Source: Burkholderia sp. Ac-20365
GTDB lineage: Bacteria > Pseudomonadota > Gammaproteobacteria > Burkholderiales > Burkholderiaceae
Length of the DNA: 64,000 nucleotides
NCBI RefSeq assembly: GCF_017104715.1
Contig: NZ_JAAGPI010000015.1
Span: 62,001 to 126,000 of the forward strand
Reading direction: 5' to 3'
Part shown: in pieces, positions 20,457-28,714 of the stretch
How the letters are laid out: each line of letters opens with the position of its first letter
How positions within the stretch are numbered: the stretch's first letter is position 1
Made by a program: the position numbers and the translations under genes
The notes under the pieces: generated by a model
Databases searched by the model: none
What the model was told of the DNA's origin: nothing
What the model saw: the letters and a program-made list of their open reading frames with translations, nothing else

Positions 20457-21836
20457 ATGCCCACTGCCACGCCCGCCGCTCAGGCAAGCCCGAGCCAGCT
20501 AGAGCGCTCGACCATCCGCAAGGTTTCGCTGCGCCTCGTGCCGTTCGTCGCGCTGATGTTCTTCATCAACTTCCTCGATCGCACGGCGATCTCGTTCGCC
20601 GGACCGAACGGCATGACGAAGGATCTCGGGCTCGACGCGGCGCAGTTCGGCTTCGCGGCGGGTGTGTTCTTCATCGGCTACATCTTTCTCGAAGTGCCGA
20701 GCAATCTCGCGCTTCACAAGTTCGGCGCGCGCCGCTGGCTCGCGCGGATCATGGTGACGTGGGGCATCGTCGCGTTGCTGTTCACGTGGGTGAGCAGCGT
20801 GCCGGGGCTGTATGGACTGCGCTTTCTGCTGGGCGTCGCCGAAGCGGGCTTCTTTCCCGGCGCGATCCTGTTCCTGAGCATGTGGGTGCCGCAGCGCCAC
20901 CGCAGCCACATCCTCGCGCTGTTCTATCTCGCGCAGCCGCTGACGATCGTGATCGGCGCGCCGTTCGCCGCGCTGCTGATCGAAGCGCATGGCCTGTTCG
21001 GGCTGGCAGGCTGGCGCGTGATGTTCCTCGGCGTTGCGGTGCCGGCGATCGTCGTTGGCATCGTTGCGTGGTTCTATCTGAGCGACCGGCCTTCGCAGGC
21101 GCGCTGGCTCACGTCCGATGAGCAGGCGTGGCTTACCGCCGAGCTCGAAGCCGAGCAGCGCCAGCGCGCAGCCGGTTCGACGCAGCATCGCCACAACGCA
21201 GGTGCCGCGCTGACCAGCGGCCGCGTCTGGATGTTCTCGCTGATGTACTTCGGCCTGATTTACGGCCTCTACGCGCTGGCTTTTTTCCTGCCGACCATCA
21301 TCGGCGGCTTCGAGACGCAGTTCGGCTCGCACTTCAACGTGTTCCAGAAAGGGCTCATCACTGCGATTCCCTATCTGCCCGCCGCAATCGTGCTGTTCCT
21401 GTGGAGCCGCAACGCGACGAAGCACGGTGTGCGCGCGTGGCATATCGGCATTCCGGCGCTGGTCGGCGCACTCAGCATTCCGCTCGCGCTCTTCATGAAA
21501 TCGCCGTCGACGAGCATCGCGGTCATCACCATCACGGCCTGCGCGATTTTCTCCGCGTTGCCGAACTTCTGGGCGCTGCCCGCGCGCTTTCTGTCGGGTG
21601 CGGCGGCTGCCGCGGGCATCGCGCTGATCAACACGGTCGGCAATCTGGCGGGCTTCGTTGCGCCGTATGTGACGGGCGCGCTGAAGGACGCGACGGGCTC
21701 GTATCACGCGCCGATGTTCGTCGTCGGCATTGTCATGCTGATGAGCGCCGTGCTCGCATTCGCGTTCTGCAGCGAGCGCCGCCCGCGCGAGCAGGACGAA
21801 CACGCAGCCGTCGCGCTGGACCCGCGCGCGAGCTGA
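20457..21836 (+). CDS. MFS transporter (ACS family), probable sugar-acid/apionate uptake
   Basis: A 459-residue, 12-helix major facilitator of the anion:cation symporter family (hexuronate/phthalate/tartrate type). It has the signature LDRTAISFAG in helix 1 and GLRFLLGVAEAGFFPGAI in helix 4. Such carriers usually bring in organic anions with H+. Sitting directly before apnO, oiaX and oiaK, it would suit uptake of D-apionate or a related acid, a second entry into the pathway below the lactonase. The ATG follows AAGGAGA by 5-6 nt. The substrate is inferred from context. Confidence 0.82.
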   Translation: MPTATPAAQASPSQLERSTIRKVSLRLVPFVALMFFINFLDRTAISFAGPNGMTKDLGLDAAQFGFAAGVFFIGYIFLEVPSNLALHKFGARRWLARIMVTWGIVALLFTWVSSVPGLYGLRFLLGVAEAGFFPGAILFLSMWVPQRHRSHILALFYLAQPLTIVIGAPFAALLIEAHGLFGLAGWRVMFLGVAVPAIVVGIVAWFYLSDRPSQARWLTSDEQAWLTAELEAEQRQRAAGSTQHRHNAGAALTSGRVWMFSLMYFGLIYGLYALAFFLPTIIGGFETQFGSHFNVFQKGLITAIPYLPAAIVLFLWSRNATKHGVRAWHIGIPALVGALSIPLALFMKSPSTSIAVITITACAIFSALPNFWALPARFLSGAAAAAGIALINTVGNLAGFVAPYVTGALKDATGSYHAPMFVVGIVMLMSAVLAFAFCSERRPREQDEHAAVALDPRAS

Positions 21837-21887
21837 GCTTCAACCACGATTCATGAACTTGACGTACCCCTGCAAGGAGAGAGGACG

Positions 21888-22718
21888 ATGAAAGAGAAAA
21901 TCGCACTGTTCGGCGCCGGCGGAAAGATGGGCTTCCGTCTTTCGAGCAACCTGCTGAAGTCGGACTATCGCGTCGCGCACGTCGAAGTGAGCGAAGCGGG
22001 CCGCAAGCGCCTGAAGGACGAACTGAACGTGGATTGCGTATCGGTGGATGCCGCCATCGACGGCGCGCAGGTCGTGATCCTCGCCGTACCCGATACGCTG
22101 ATCGGCAAGCTCAGTCACGAGATCGCGCCGAAGCTGCCAGCGGGCACGATGGTGATGACGCTCGATGCCGCCGCGCCGTTCGCCGGCCATCTGCCCGAGA
22201 GGGCGGATTTGACGTACTTCGTCGCGCATCCGTGCCATCCGATCATCTTCAACAACGACGACGATCCGAAAGCGCGCCGCGACTTCTTCGGCGGCGCGTA
22301 TGCGAAGCAGTCGATCACGAGCGCGCTGATGCAAGGCCCCGAATCCGCGTTCGATCTGGGCGAAGACGTCGCGAAGACGATCTATCAGCCGATCCTGCGT
22401 TCGTACCGTCTGACTGTCGAACAGATGGCGCTGCTGGAGCCGGGTCTGTCCGAAACGATCTGCGCGACGCTGCTGTACGTGATGCGCGAAGCGATGGATG
22501 AAACCATCAAGCGTGGCGTGCCTGCCCAGGCCGCGCGCGATTTTCTGCTCGGCCACATGAACATCCTGAGCGCGGTGATCTTCAACGAGATCCCTGGCGC
22601 GTTCTCGGATGCATGCAACAAGGCAATCGAATTCGGCAAGCCGCGCCTGATGCGCGACGACTGGAAGGGCGTGTTCGAGCGTGAAGAGATTGCGGAAAGC
22701 ATCCGCCGCATTACCTGA
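21888..22718 (+). CDS. apnO: D-apionate oxidoisomerase-like protein ApnO
   Basis: A 276-residue NAD-binding protein of the phosphogluconate-dehydrogenase-like superfamily. The dinucleotide-binding loop ALFGAGGKMG is at residues 6-15, and an all-helical C-domain follows from about residue 160. In the published D-apiose route ApnO converts D-apionate to 3-oxo-isoapionate. The gene lies 51 bp after the transporter and 37 bp before the RuBisCO-like gene, as expected for that pathway. A strong AAGGAGAGAGG ribosome site precedes the ATG. Confidence 0.82.
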   Translation: MKEKIALFGAGGKMGFRLSSNLLKSDYRVAHVEVSEAGRKRLKDELNVDCVSVDAAIDGAQVVILAVPDTLIGKLSHEIAPKLPAGTMVMTLDAAAPFAGHLPERADLTYFVAHPCHPIIFNNDDDPKARRDFFGGAYAKQSITSALMQGPESAFDLGEDVAKTIYQPILRSYRLTVEQMALLEPGLSETICATLLYVMREAMDETIKRGVPAQAARDFLLGHMNILSAVIFNEIPGAFSDACNKAIEFGKPRLMRDDWKGVFEREEIAESIRRIT

Positions 22719-22755
22719 CGCGCGGTTTTCTTTGGACTTTGAACAGGACTGCATC

Positions 22756-24000
22756 GTGAGCGAACGCATTCACGCTACTTACTGGCTCGAAACGGGCGAC
22801 GATCCGCGCCGGGCCGCCGACGTCATCGCCGGCGAACAGTCGAGCGGCACCTTCGTCGCGCTGCCCGGCGAGACGCCCGAACTGAAGGCGCGTTCGGGCG
22901 CGCGCGTCGAGCGGCTGGACGTACTCGAAACCGTCGATACACCGAGCCTGCCGGGCGGCATGAAATCCGCTGTGTACACGCGCTGCACGCTCGAACTGTC
23001 GTGGCCGATCGAGAATTTCGGGCCGTCGCTGCCGAATCTGATGTCGACCATTGCGGGCAATCTGTTCGAGCTTCGGCAGGTGTCGGGTTTGAAGCTCACG
23101 GGTCTGACGTTGCCGTCTTCATTCGCGGCGGCGTATCCGGGCCCGGCATTCGGCATCGACGGCACGCGCAAGCTGAGCGGCGTCACGCATGGGCCGCTGA
23201 TCGGCACGATCATCAAGCCGAGCGTCGGGCTGTCGCCGGAGGAAACCGCGCAGCAGGTGCGCGAACTGGTGGAAGGCGGCATCGACTTCATCAAGGACGA
23301 CGAGCTGCAGGCCGACGGCTCGCATTGCCCGTTCGACGAACGCGTGAAGGCGGTGATGCGCGTGGTCAACGAACACGCCGATCGCACCGGCAAGAAGGCG
23401 ATGGTCGCGTTCAACGTGACGGGCGATCTCGACCAGATGCGTCAGCGGCATGATCTCGTGCTCGCGCAAGGCGGCACGTGCGTGATGGCGGTGCTGAACT
23501 CGATTGGTCTGGTCGGTATGCACGAGTTGCGCAAGCACGCGCAACTGCCCATTCATGCGCATCGCGCGGGCTGGGGTTATCTGTCGCGCAGTCCCGAGCT
23601 TGGCTGGGATTACGCGCCGTGGCAGATGATCTGGCGTCTCGCGGGCGCGGATCATCTGCACGTGAACGGCTTGCGCAACAAGTTCAGCGAGCCTGACGAC
23701 AGCGTGATCGCGGCGGCGCGCGCAGTGCTCGCGCCCGTGATGCCCGATGCGCCGATGACGGCGATGCCAGTCTTCAGTTCGGGACAGACAGGCCTGCAAG
23801 CCGCCGATACCTACGCTGCGCTCGGCCGCGCCGATCTCATCCATACGGCAGGCGGCGGCATCTTCGGTCATCCGCAGGGCGTCGCGGCGGGTGTCGAAGC
23901 GCTGCGCGAAGCATGGGTCGCGGCCATCGAAGGCGTGCCGCTCGAAAAACACGCGGAGCGCAATCCGGCGCTGCGCGCCGCACTCGGTTTCTGGAAGTGA
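22756..24000 (+). CDS. oiaX: RuBisCO-like protein, 3-oxo-isoapionate-4-phosphate decarboxylase OiaX
   Basis: A 414-residue form IV RuBisCO-like protein. Active-site elements retained are Lys154 (GTIIKPSVGL), the metal-site motif Lys180-Asp-Asp-Glu183 (FIKDDELQ, the carbamylated lysine region), HAHRAGWG near residue 273 and the phosphate loop GGG at 366-368. It is not a CO2-fixing RuBisCO. Beside OiaK and ApnO it fits the decarboxylase that turns 3-oxo-isoapionate 4-phosphate into L-erythrulose 1-phosphate and CO2. A GTG start at 22756 is chosen (AGGA upstream, right at the fold); an earlier start would overlap apnO by 38 bp. Confidence 0.88.
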   Translation: MSERIHATYWLETGDDPRRAADVIAGEQSSGTFVALPGETPELKARSGARVERLDVLETVDTPSLPGGMKSAVYTRCTLELSWPIENFGPSLPNLMSTIAGNLFELRQVSGLKLTGLTLPSSFAAAYPGPAFGIDGTRKLSGVTHGPLIGTIIKPSVGLSPEETAQQVRELVEGGIDFIKDDELQADGSHCPFDERVKAVMRVVNEHADRTGKKAMVAFNVTGDLDQMRQRHDLVLAQGGTCVMAVLNSIGLVGMHELRKHAQLPIHAHRAGWGYLSRSPELGWDYAPWQMIWRLAGADHLHVNGLRNKFSEPDDSVIAAARAVLAPVMPDAPMTAMPVFSSGQTGLQAADTYAALGRADLIHTAGGGIFGHPQGVAAGVEALREAWVAAIEGVPLEKHAERNPALRAALGFWK

Positions 24001-24008
24001 GCACGCCT

Positions 24009-25391
24009 ATGTCGGATTCCGCGCAAACGGCACTTCCAGCGGGGCCGCTGCTCGCCTATTACGGCGACGACTTCACGGGCTCGACGGATGCCATGGAGGC
24101 GATGACGGCAGCGGGCGTGCCGACGGTGCTGTGTCTCGATACGCCGACGCCCGATCTGCTCGCGCGTTTTCCGGACGCGCGCTGCATCGGGCTGGCGGGT
24201 TCGTCGCGCGGACGCGATCCGGCATGGATGCGCGACGTGTTGCCGTCCGCATTCGCGAGTCTCGCGGCATTCGGCGCGCCGATCCTGCAATACAAGGTGT
24301 GCTCGACATTCGATTCATCGCCGGAAGTCGGCTCGATTGGCGCGGCCATCGATATCGGCGTGAACGTGATGCGCGCGCGCTGGTCGCCAATGGTGATCGG
24401 CGCGCCGAGGCTGAAGCGCTATCAGATGTTCGGCAATCTGTTTGCCGCCGTGAACGGCACGGGCTATCGGCTCGACCGTCATCCGACGATGTCGCGTCAT
24501 CCCGTCACGCCGATGGACGAAGCGGATCTGCGTGTGCATCTCGGGCGGCAGACGTCACGCCGTATCGAGCTGATCGACATGCTGCAACTGCGCGACGGCA
24601 CGGGCGCTGAACGTGTCGATGCGCTCAGCGCGGACGACAAACCCGTCGTGCTGATCGACGTGCTCGATGAAGCGACGCTCGTCGAAGCGGGGCGGCTCGT
24701 CTGGGAAAGGCGTGGCGAGGGCGTGTTCAGCGCGTCGTCGTCCGGGCTGCAATATGCGCTGGCCGCGTACTGGCGCTCGCGCGGCTGGCTACCGGCGACG
24801 CCGTCGCTGCCTGTCGCGCAACCCGTCGATGCGATCGCTGCGGTGAGCGGCAGTTGCTCGCCTGTCACGGCATCGCAGATCGCGTGGGCGCGTGCGCATG
24901 GGTTTCATGTCGAGCGTCTCGATCTGCGTCGCGCGCTCGATTCGCATTCGGGCGGCGACGAAATCGAGCGCGCGGTCGGTGCTGCTGCCGGTGCAATTCG
25001 CCGTGGCACGAGCGCCATCGTGCACAGCGCGGAAGGACCCGATGACGCCGACGTGATCGGCTTCGATGCGATCGCACGCGACGCAGGCTTGACGCGTCAG
25101 CAAGCGGCGCGCAACGTCGGCGGCGCGTTGGCGGAAGTGATGCGGCGTCTGCTGGAGCGTGTGCCGTTATCGCGTGTAGTCGTCGCGGGAGGCGACAGCT
25201 CGGGTGAAGTGGCGAGCACGCTGGGCATCGATGCATTGAGCGTCGCAGCCGGCCTCGCGCCCGGCGCACCGTTGTGCCGCGCGTGGTCGACATCGGCGCG
25301 GCGCGACGGACTGGAGATCGTGCTGAAGGGCGGGCAGATCGGCGGCGCGTCGTTCTTCGGTCTGGTCAAGGAGGGGCGCGAGGTGGGCTGA
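24009..25391 (+). CDS. oiaK: Four-carbon acid sugar kinase family protein, 3-oxo-isoapionate kinase OiaK
   Basis: A 460-residue kinase of the DUF1537/four-carbon acid sugar kinase family. The N-domain starts with YYGDDFTGSTD (residues 17-27). The nucleotide-binding C-domain has AVSGSCSPVT near residue 280 and VAGGDSSGEVA near residue 397. In the apiose pathway the family member OiaK phosphorylates 3-oxo-isoapionate at O4, the substrate for the adjacent OiaX. The ATG at 24009 has GGAAGTGAG upstream, drawn from the end of oiaX. It closes the second unit; gntR follows after 107 bp. Confidence 0.86.
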   Translation: MSDSAQTALPAGPLLAYYGDDFTGSTDAMEAMTAAGVPTVLCLDTPTPDLLARFPDARCIGLAGSSRGRDPAWMRDVLPSAFASLAAFGAPILQYKVCSTFDSSPEVGSIGAAIDIGVNVMRARWSPMVIGAPRLKRYQMFGNLFAAVNGTGYRLDRHPTMSRHPVTPMDEADLRVHLGRQTSRRIELIDMLQLRDGTGAERVDALSADDKPVVLIDVLDEATLVEAGRLVWERRGEGVFSASSSGLQYALAAYWRSRGWLPATPSLPVAQPVDAIAAVSGSCSPVTASQIAWARAHGFHVERLDLRRALDSHSGGDEIERAVGAAAGAIRRGTSAIVHSAEGPDDADVIGFDAIARDAGLTRQQAARNVGGALAEVMRRLLERVPLSRVVVAGGDSSGEVASTLGIDALSVAAGLAPGAPLCRAWSTSARRDGLEIVLKGGQIGGASFFGLVKEGREVG

Positions 25392-25458
25392 GCGCCGCGC
25401 GCAGCATCGACACGACACCGGTCCGGCGAGCGGTCCCTCGCGCGAAACGATCGGTCTA

Positions 25459-25477
25459 TGGTATTGTCATTACACCA
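25459..25477 (+). promoter_or_regulatory. Candidate autoregulatory operator of the apiose GntR gene
   Basis: The site TGGTATTGTCATTACACCA lies 21 bp before the gntR start. It shares TGGT and TCATnACACCA with the site at 20376 and the core TGTCATnAnACCA with the inverse of the site at 12813. TGGT/ACCA ends are typical of FCD-type GntR operators. Confidence 0.65.
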
Positions 25478-25498
25478 GAATCTAGTCGCTGAACTGTA

Positions 25499-26203
25499 AT
25501 GGGCGAGATCATCCCGCGTCGGAAGCTGTATCAGGAAGTGGTGGACCGTCTGATGGAGCGCATCCGCTCGGGCGAAATCGCGCCCGGCGCGCAGTTGCCG
25601 TCGGAGCGGGAACTGATGGAAATCTACGGCGTCGGGCGACCGGCGGTGCGCGAAGCGCTGCAGACGCTCGAACGCTCGGGCATCGTCGAGATCGTACACG
25701 GCGAGCGCGCGCGTGTCGTCGTGCCGACAGCCGACCGGCTGATCGGCCAGATCGCAAGCGGCGCAATGCATCTGCTGCGCACCGACCCGGAGATGCTCGA
25801 GCATCTGAAGCACGCGCGCGTCTTTCTCGAAACCGGCACCGCGCGCATGGCCGCCGAGCGCGCAACGGAAGAAGACGTCGCGCGGCTTCAACTGAGCGTC
25901 GCGCAGCATCGGGCGTCGATGATCAATCTCGAAGAGTTCATCGAGCGCGACATGGCCTTTCACCGCGAGATCGCAAGTATCAGCGGCAATCCCATCTTTC
26001 CGTCGATCGTCGAATCGCTGTTTCGCTGGGCGGGCGAGTACTATCGCCCGCTCGTGCGCGCGCCCGGCGCAGAAGAACTGACCCTGGCGGAACATCAACG
26101 CATCGTCGACGCGATTGCGAAACATGACGGCGATGCCGCCGCCGAAGCCATGCACGCGCACCTGTCGCGCGCCAACGATCTCTACCGCAAGCTGAGCAAG
26201 TAA
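25499..26203 (+). CDS. GntR/FadR-family transcriptional regulator, probable apiose-pathway repressor
   Basis: A 234-residue regulator. The winged HTH lies at residues about 8-75 (LPSERELMEIYGVGRPAVREAL) and an all-helical FCD ligand domain at about 95-225 with His and Asp residues suited to a metal site (DMAFHREIA, then HQRIVDAIAKHD). FCD proteins usually release DNA when a carboxylate or sugar acid binds; a pathway intermediate such as apionate is plausible here. It follows oiaK on the same strand but has its own operator-like site and no strong ribosome site. Control of all three apiose promoters is an inference. Confidence 0.85.
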   Translation: MGEIIPRRKLYQEVVDRLMERIRSGEIAPGAQLPSERELMEIYGVGRPAVREALQTLERSGIVEIVHGERARVVVPTADRLIGQIASGAMHLLRTDPEMLEHLKHARVFLETGTARMAAERATEEDVARLQLSVAQHRASMINLEEFIERDMAFHREIASISGNPIFPSIVESLFRWAGEYYRPLVRAPGAEELTLAEHQRIVDAIAKHDGDAAAEAMHAHLSRANDLYRKLSK

Positions 26204-26584
26204 CGCGGCCTATCCCTTTCAGATGGCAGCCGACGGTGCGCAAGACGCGCCTCGATCCCGTTTCTCCCTGACACGCGGCGCAACGGCTTTCCGGTATTCG
26301 GAGGCGCCCTGTTGAACCGCCACTGGACAGATTTAATGTTGCGCTAGAATCGTGGCACCGCCGGGCGTTCAGCGCGAGCCGCAACAGCGAGCAGTGCCCG
26401 GCGGTCTGGTGCGAACTCCGTTGCCAGTGCATTTGAAGAACAACAACGCCGCTGTGCTGATGGGGAGCGCGAGGTGCTTGACGAGTTTCGGGCAAACGTT
26501 GTCTATCCGTCGCCCGATGTTCATGCAATTCGACCCGTCCAGCCTGCCGAGGAACAATCAGCGGCGACACACACATAAGACACC
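26204..26584. other. Intergenic region between gntR and the kinase-like gene
   Basis: No gene is visible in these 381 bp. A TAGAAT box at 26345-26350 with TGGACA 15 nt upstream (26324-26329) is a weak promoter candidate for the downstream kinase-like gene. I see no terminator hairpin with a U-tract and no repeat. Confidence 0.35.
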
Positions 26585-28042
26585 ATGTATTCGACCTTGC
26601 CGGCGTTCGTTTCGGCGCTGTTCCTGGGCTTCGGCGTGTACGTCCTGCTGACTGAAGGCGTGACGCGTCTGTCGACGCCATTCGCCCTGATGTGCATGAC
26701 GACCTTCGCGTGGCAGGGCACGTGGGCGTTCCTGTTCCAGACGACGAGCCCCGAAGCGGCAGGCATACTGGTCAAGGCGGGCTACTTCTTCATCCTCTTC
26801 CTGCCGACCACCTTCTATCACTTCGTGACCGAACTGGTCGAGCGGCGCGACGAGCGGCCGCTACTGATGGCGTCGTACGCGTTGTGCGTGATCCTTGCGG
26901 TGCTGCTCGTGACGGGCGACGAAGTGGTCGCCGGCTACGGCAATCATTTCTTTGGCGATTATCCGAGAGCAGGGCGGCTCCACCCGGTGCACGTGATGCA
27001 GACCGCGTTGCTCGCCGCCCGCAGCGGCTGGCTGCTGATCATGTCGCGTCGTCAGGCGCGCGCCCGTCACCGGCGCCGTCTGCTGGGTCTGTGCCTTGTC
27101 AGCCTGTGTCTCTATTCGCTCGCGGCGGGCGACTACGCCGTCAATTACGGTTACGTGTTCTATCCGCCAGGCGTGATCTTCATCGCGATCAGCCTGGGCA
27201 TTCTCGCGATCACCATCGTCCGGCACGGCTTGATGCGGCAATACTTTCTGGCTGCGACGGTCGCGCAAGAAGTCGCGATGCCGCTCGAAGTCATCGGCAT
27301 GCACGCCGATGAACTCGGTCACGCCCTGCCGGAACTGCTGCGAGGCTATCAGCTGGCCGTGCGCCATCAGTTGCTCGTCAACGGCCTGTATCCTGGGCAA
27401 TCCGAGCGGCTGCCCACACTCACGCGCGCGATTCGCCGTCAGATCGACAGCACGAGCACCGTGGTGGAAATGTCACTGGCGTCGTTCACGCTGGACCGGC
27501 TCGATCGCCGCAGCTTCGCGCCGCAATCCATCCGTCATTGCGTCGATTCGGCGCTGGACCGTTATCCGTTTCATCCTGGCGAGCGCGGGCGCGTGTCCGT
27601 GCTGCCTATCGATTCGCAGTTACGCTTCTCCGGCACGGATTCGCTGTTTGTTTTCGTCATCTTCAACCTGCTGAAGAACGCGCTGTTCGCGATCGAATCC
27701 AGCGGCTCGGGCACGATCACGATTAGCGCCGGGCGCGACGGCGGCTTTTGCGTGATTCATTTCAACGATACCGGGCCAGGCATTGCGGCCGATGTGATGC
27801 CGCACATCTTCGACCCGTTCTATTCGACCAAGCCGCATGGACATGGCGGCGGCATGGGGCTGGAGTTCTGCCGGCGCGTGTGCGACGCATTCGGCGGCAC
27901 GATCTCATGCGCGTCGACGCCGGGCGTGCTGACCACCTTTACGCTCCGTTTGCCGGAACCGGGTTCGGCGGCGGACCGCGCATTGCGCGATCCGCCGGCA
28001 AGAGCCCGACGCTCGCGCGCCGGGCAAGGTGGAATCAATTAG
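26585..28042 (+). CDS. Membrane histidine-kinase-like protein lacking a canonical H-box histidine
   Basis: A 485-residue protein. Residues 1-220 hold about six or seven hydrophobic helices of the 7TM histidine-kinase sensor type. A linker/dimerisation-like helix pair follows (about 225-290), then a HATPase domain (about 315-460) with N-box FNLLKNALFAIE, G1 DTGPGI, F-box FDPFYSTK and G2 GGGMGLEF. Where HELRTPL-type H-boxes have the phosphorylated His, this sequence reads QEVAMPLEVIG, with Gln228 at the expected site. So ATP binding looks intact but autophosphorylation at the usual residue is not possible. It may act as a heterodimer partner or signal non-canonically. No response regulator is adjacent. 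Confidence 0.75.
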   Translation: MYSTLPAFVSALFLGFGVYVLLTEGVTRLSTPFALMCMTTFAWQGTWAFLFQTTSPEAAGILVKAGYFFILFLPTTFYHFVTELVERRDERPLLMASYALCVILAVLLVTGDEVVAGYGNHFFGDYPRAGRLHPVHVMQTALLAARSGWLLIMSRRQARARHRRRLLGLCLVSLCLYSLAAGDYAVNYGYVFYPPGVIFIAISLGILAITIVRHGLMRQYFLAATVAQEVAMPLEVIGMHADELGHALPELLRGYQLAVRHQLLVNGLYPGQSERLPTLTRAIRRQIDSTSTVVEMSLASFTLDRLDRRSFAPQSIRHCVDSALDRYPFHPGERGRVSVLPIDSQLRFSGTDSLFVFVIFNLLKNALFAIESSGSGTITISAGRDGGFCVIHFNDTGPGIAADVMPHIFDPFYSTKPHGHGGGMGLEFCRRVCDAFGGTISCASTPGVLTTFTLRLPEPGSAADRALRDPPARARRSRAGQGGIN

Positions 28043-28536
28043 TTGGTAACGGGCGGCAGGATCACTTCATATTCCTTGACCCGCTCGATGATTCCTTCAG
28101 GGAAACGCCGGATCCGCTTGTCCATTCCGGCGAAAAGAATCTGCTGGTAGCCGTGCGACACGGGACGTCCTTCCACGCTAAAGCGGAACAGCAGATACGC
28201 CGAGCATTGCCGGACCTGAAACGTATTCAGGTAGCAGTCGACGCGCTGGAACGGGAACGTCTCCTGCACGTACTCCTGATGTGCGCGCTTCGTGACAAAC
28301 GTACCCCCGGCGGCAAGCAGATTATTGTGGATGCACTCGTGGAACCAGCGTTCCCGGCACACGCCCTGCCACTCGAAGTAGCGGGCGAAATAAGTGTTCA
28401 TGAAGGCATTGGAGTCCTTGAGATAAATGTCGATGACATGGTGAAAAGTTTTCTGGGGAGATCCCACCAGCGTATCGCCCGACAGCAGTTCGGAAGTGCG
28501 CGACAGAACTTGAGGGATGGCTTCGCGAGTCAACAT
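28039..28536 (-). CDS. Acyl-CoA thioesterase-like hotdog protein
   Basis: A 165-residue protein whose core from about residue 28 (HHVIDIYLKDSNAFMNTYFARYFEWQG, shown here only in part as DSNAFMNTYFARYFEW) follows the 4HBT hotdog pattern, with an Asp/Asn-rich loop before the long central helix. Such enzymes hydrolyse acyl-CoA or acyl-carrier thioesters in the cytosol. A strong AAGGAG 7 nt upstream fixes the ATG at 28536. Its stop overlaps the kinase-like gene stop by 4 bp in convergent orientation. No lipid or polyketide gene lies nearby to name a substrate. Confidence 0.7.
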   Translation of the reverse strand: MLTREAIPQVLSRTSELLSGDTLVGSPQKTFHHVIDIYLKDSNAFMNTYFARYFEWQGVCRERWFHECIHNNLLAAGGTFVTKRAHQEYVQETFPFQRVDCYLNTFQVRQCSAYLLFRFSVEGRPVSHGYQQILFAGMDKRIRRFPEGIIERVKEYEVILPPVTN

Positions 28537-28714
28537 GCATTGCTCCTTGGGAATGGCCGCTAGCGGCGGCCGCGCATTCCTTCTGCATGAAGGAACGCCC
28601 CAATTCTGGGCCCCGTGACTGGAGTTTCCATTTGCGCTGCCGTTAAACGTAGTGCGGGATTGCGCAACCATTGGCAGTCGGCTCCCGTCTTCCAGGAAAA
28701 CAGAGAGTGCAACG

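Noticed and set aside
20499..21803. A 434-codon minus-strand frame across the MFS gene
   Set aside because: The opposite strand encodes a clear 12-helix transporter; the antisense product is charged low-complexity sequence.
22756..24000. A true CO2-fixing RuBisCO large subunit
   Set aside because: The protein is about 414 residues, there is no small-subunit or phosphoribulokinase gene, and the neighbours are apiose-pathway genes.
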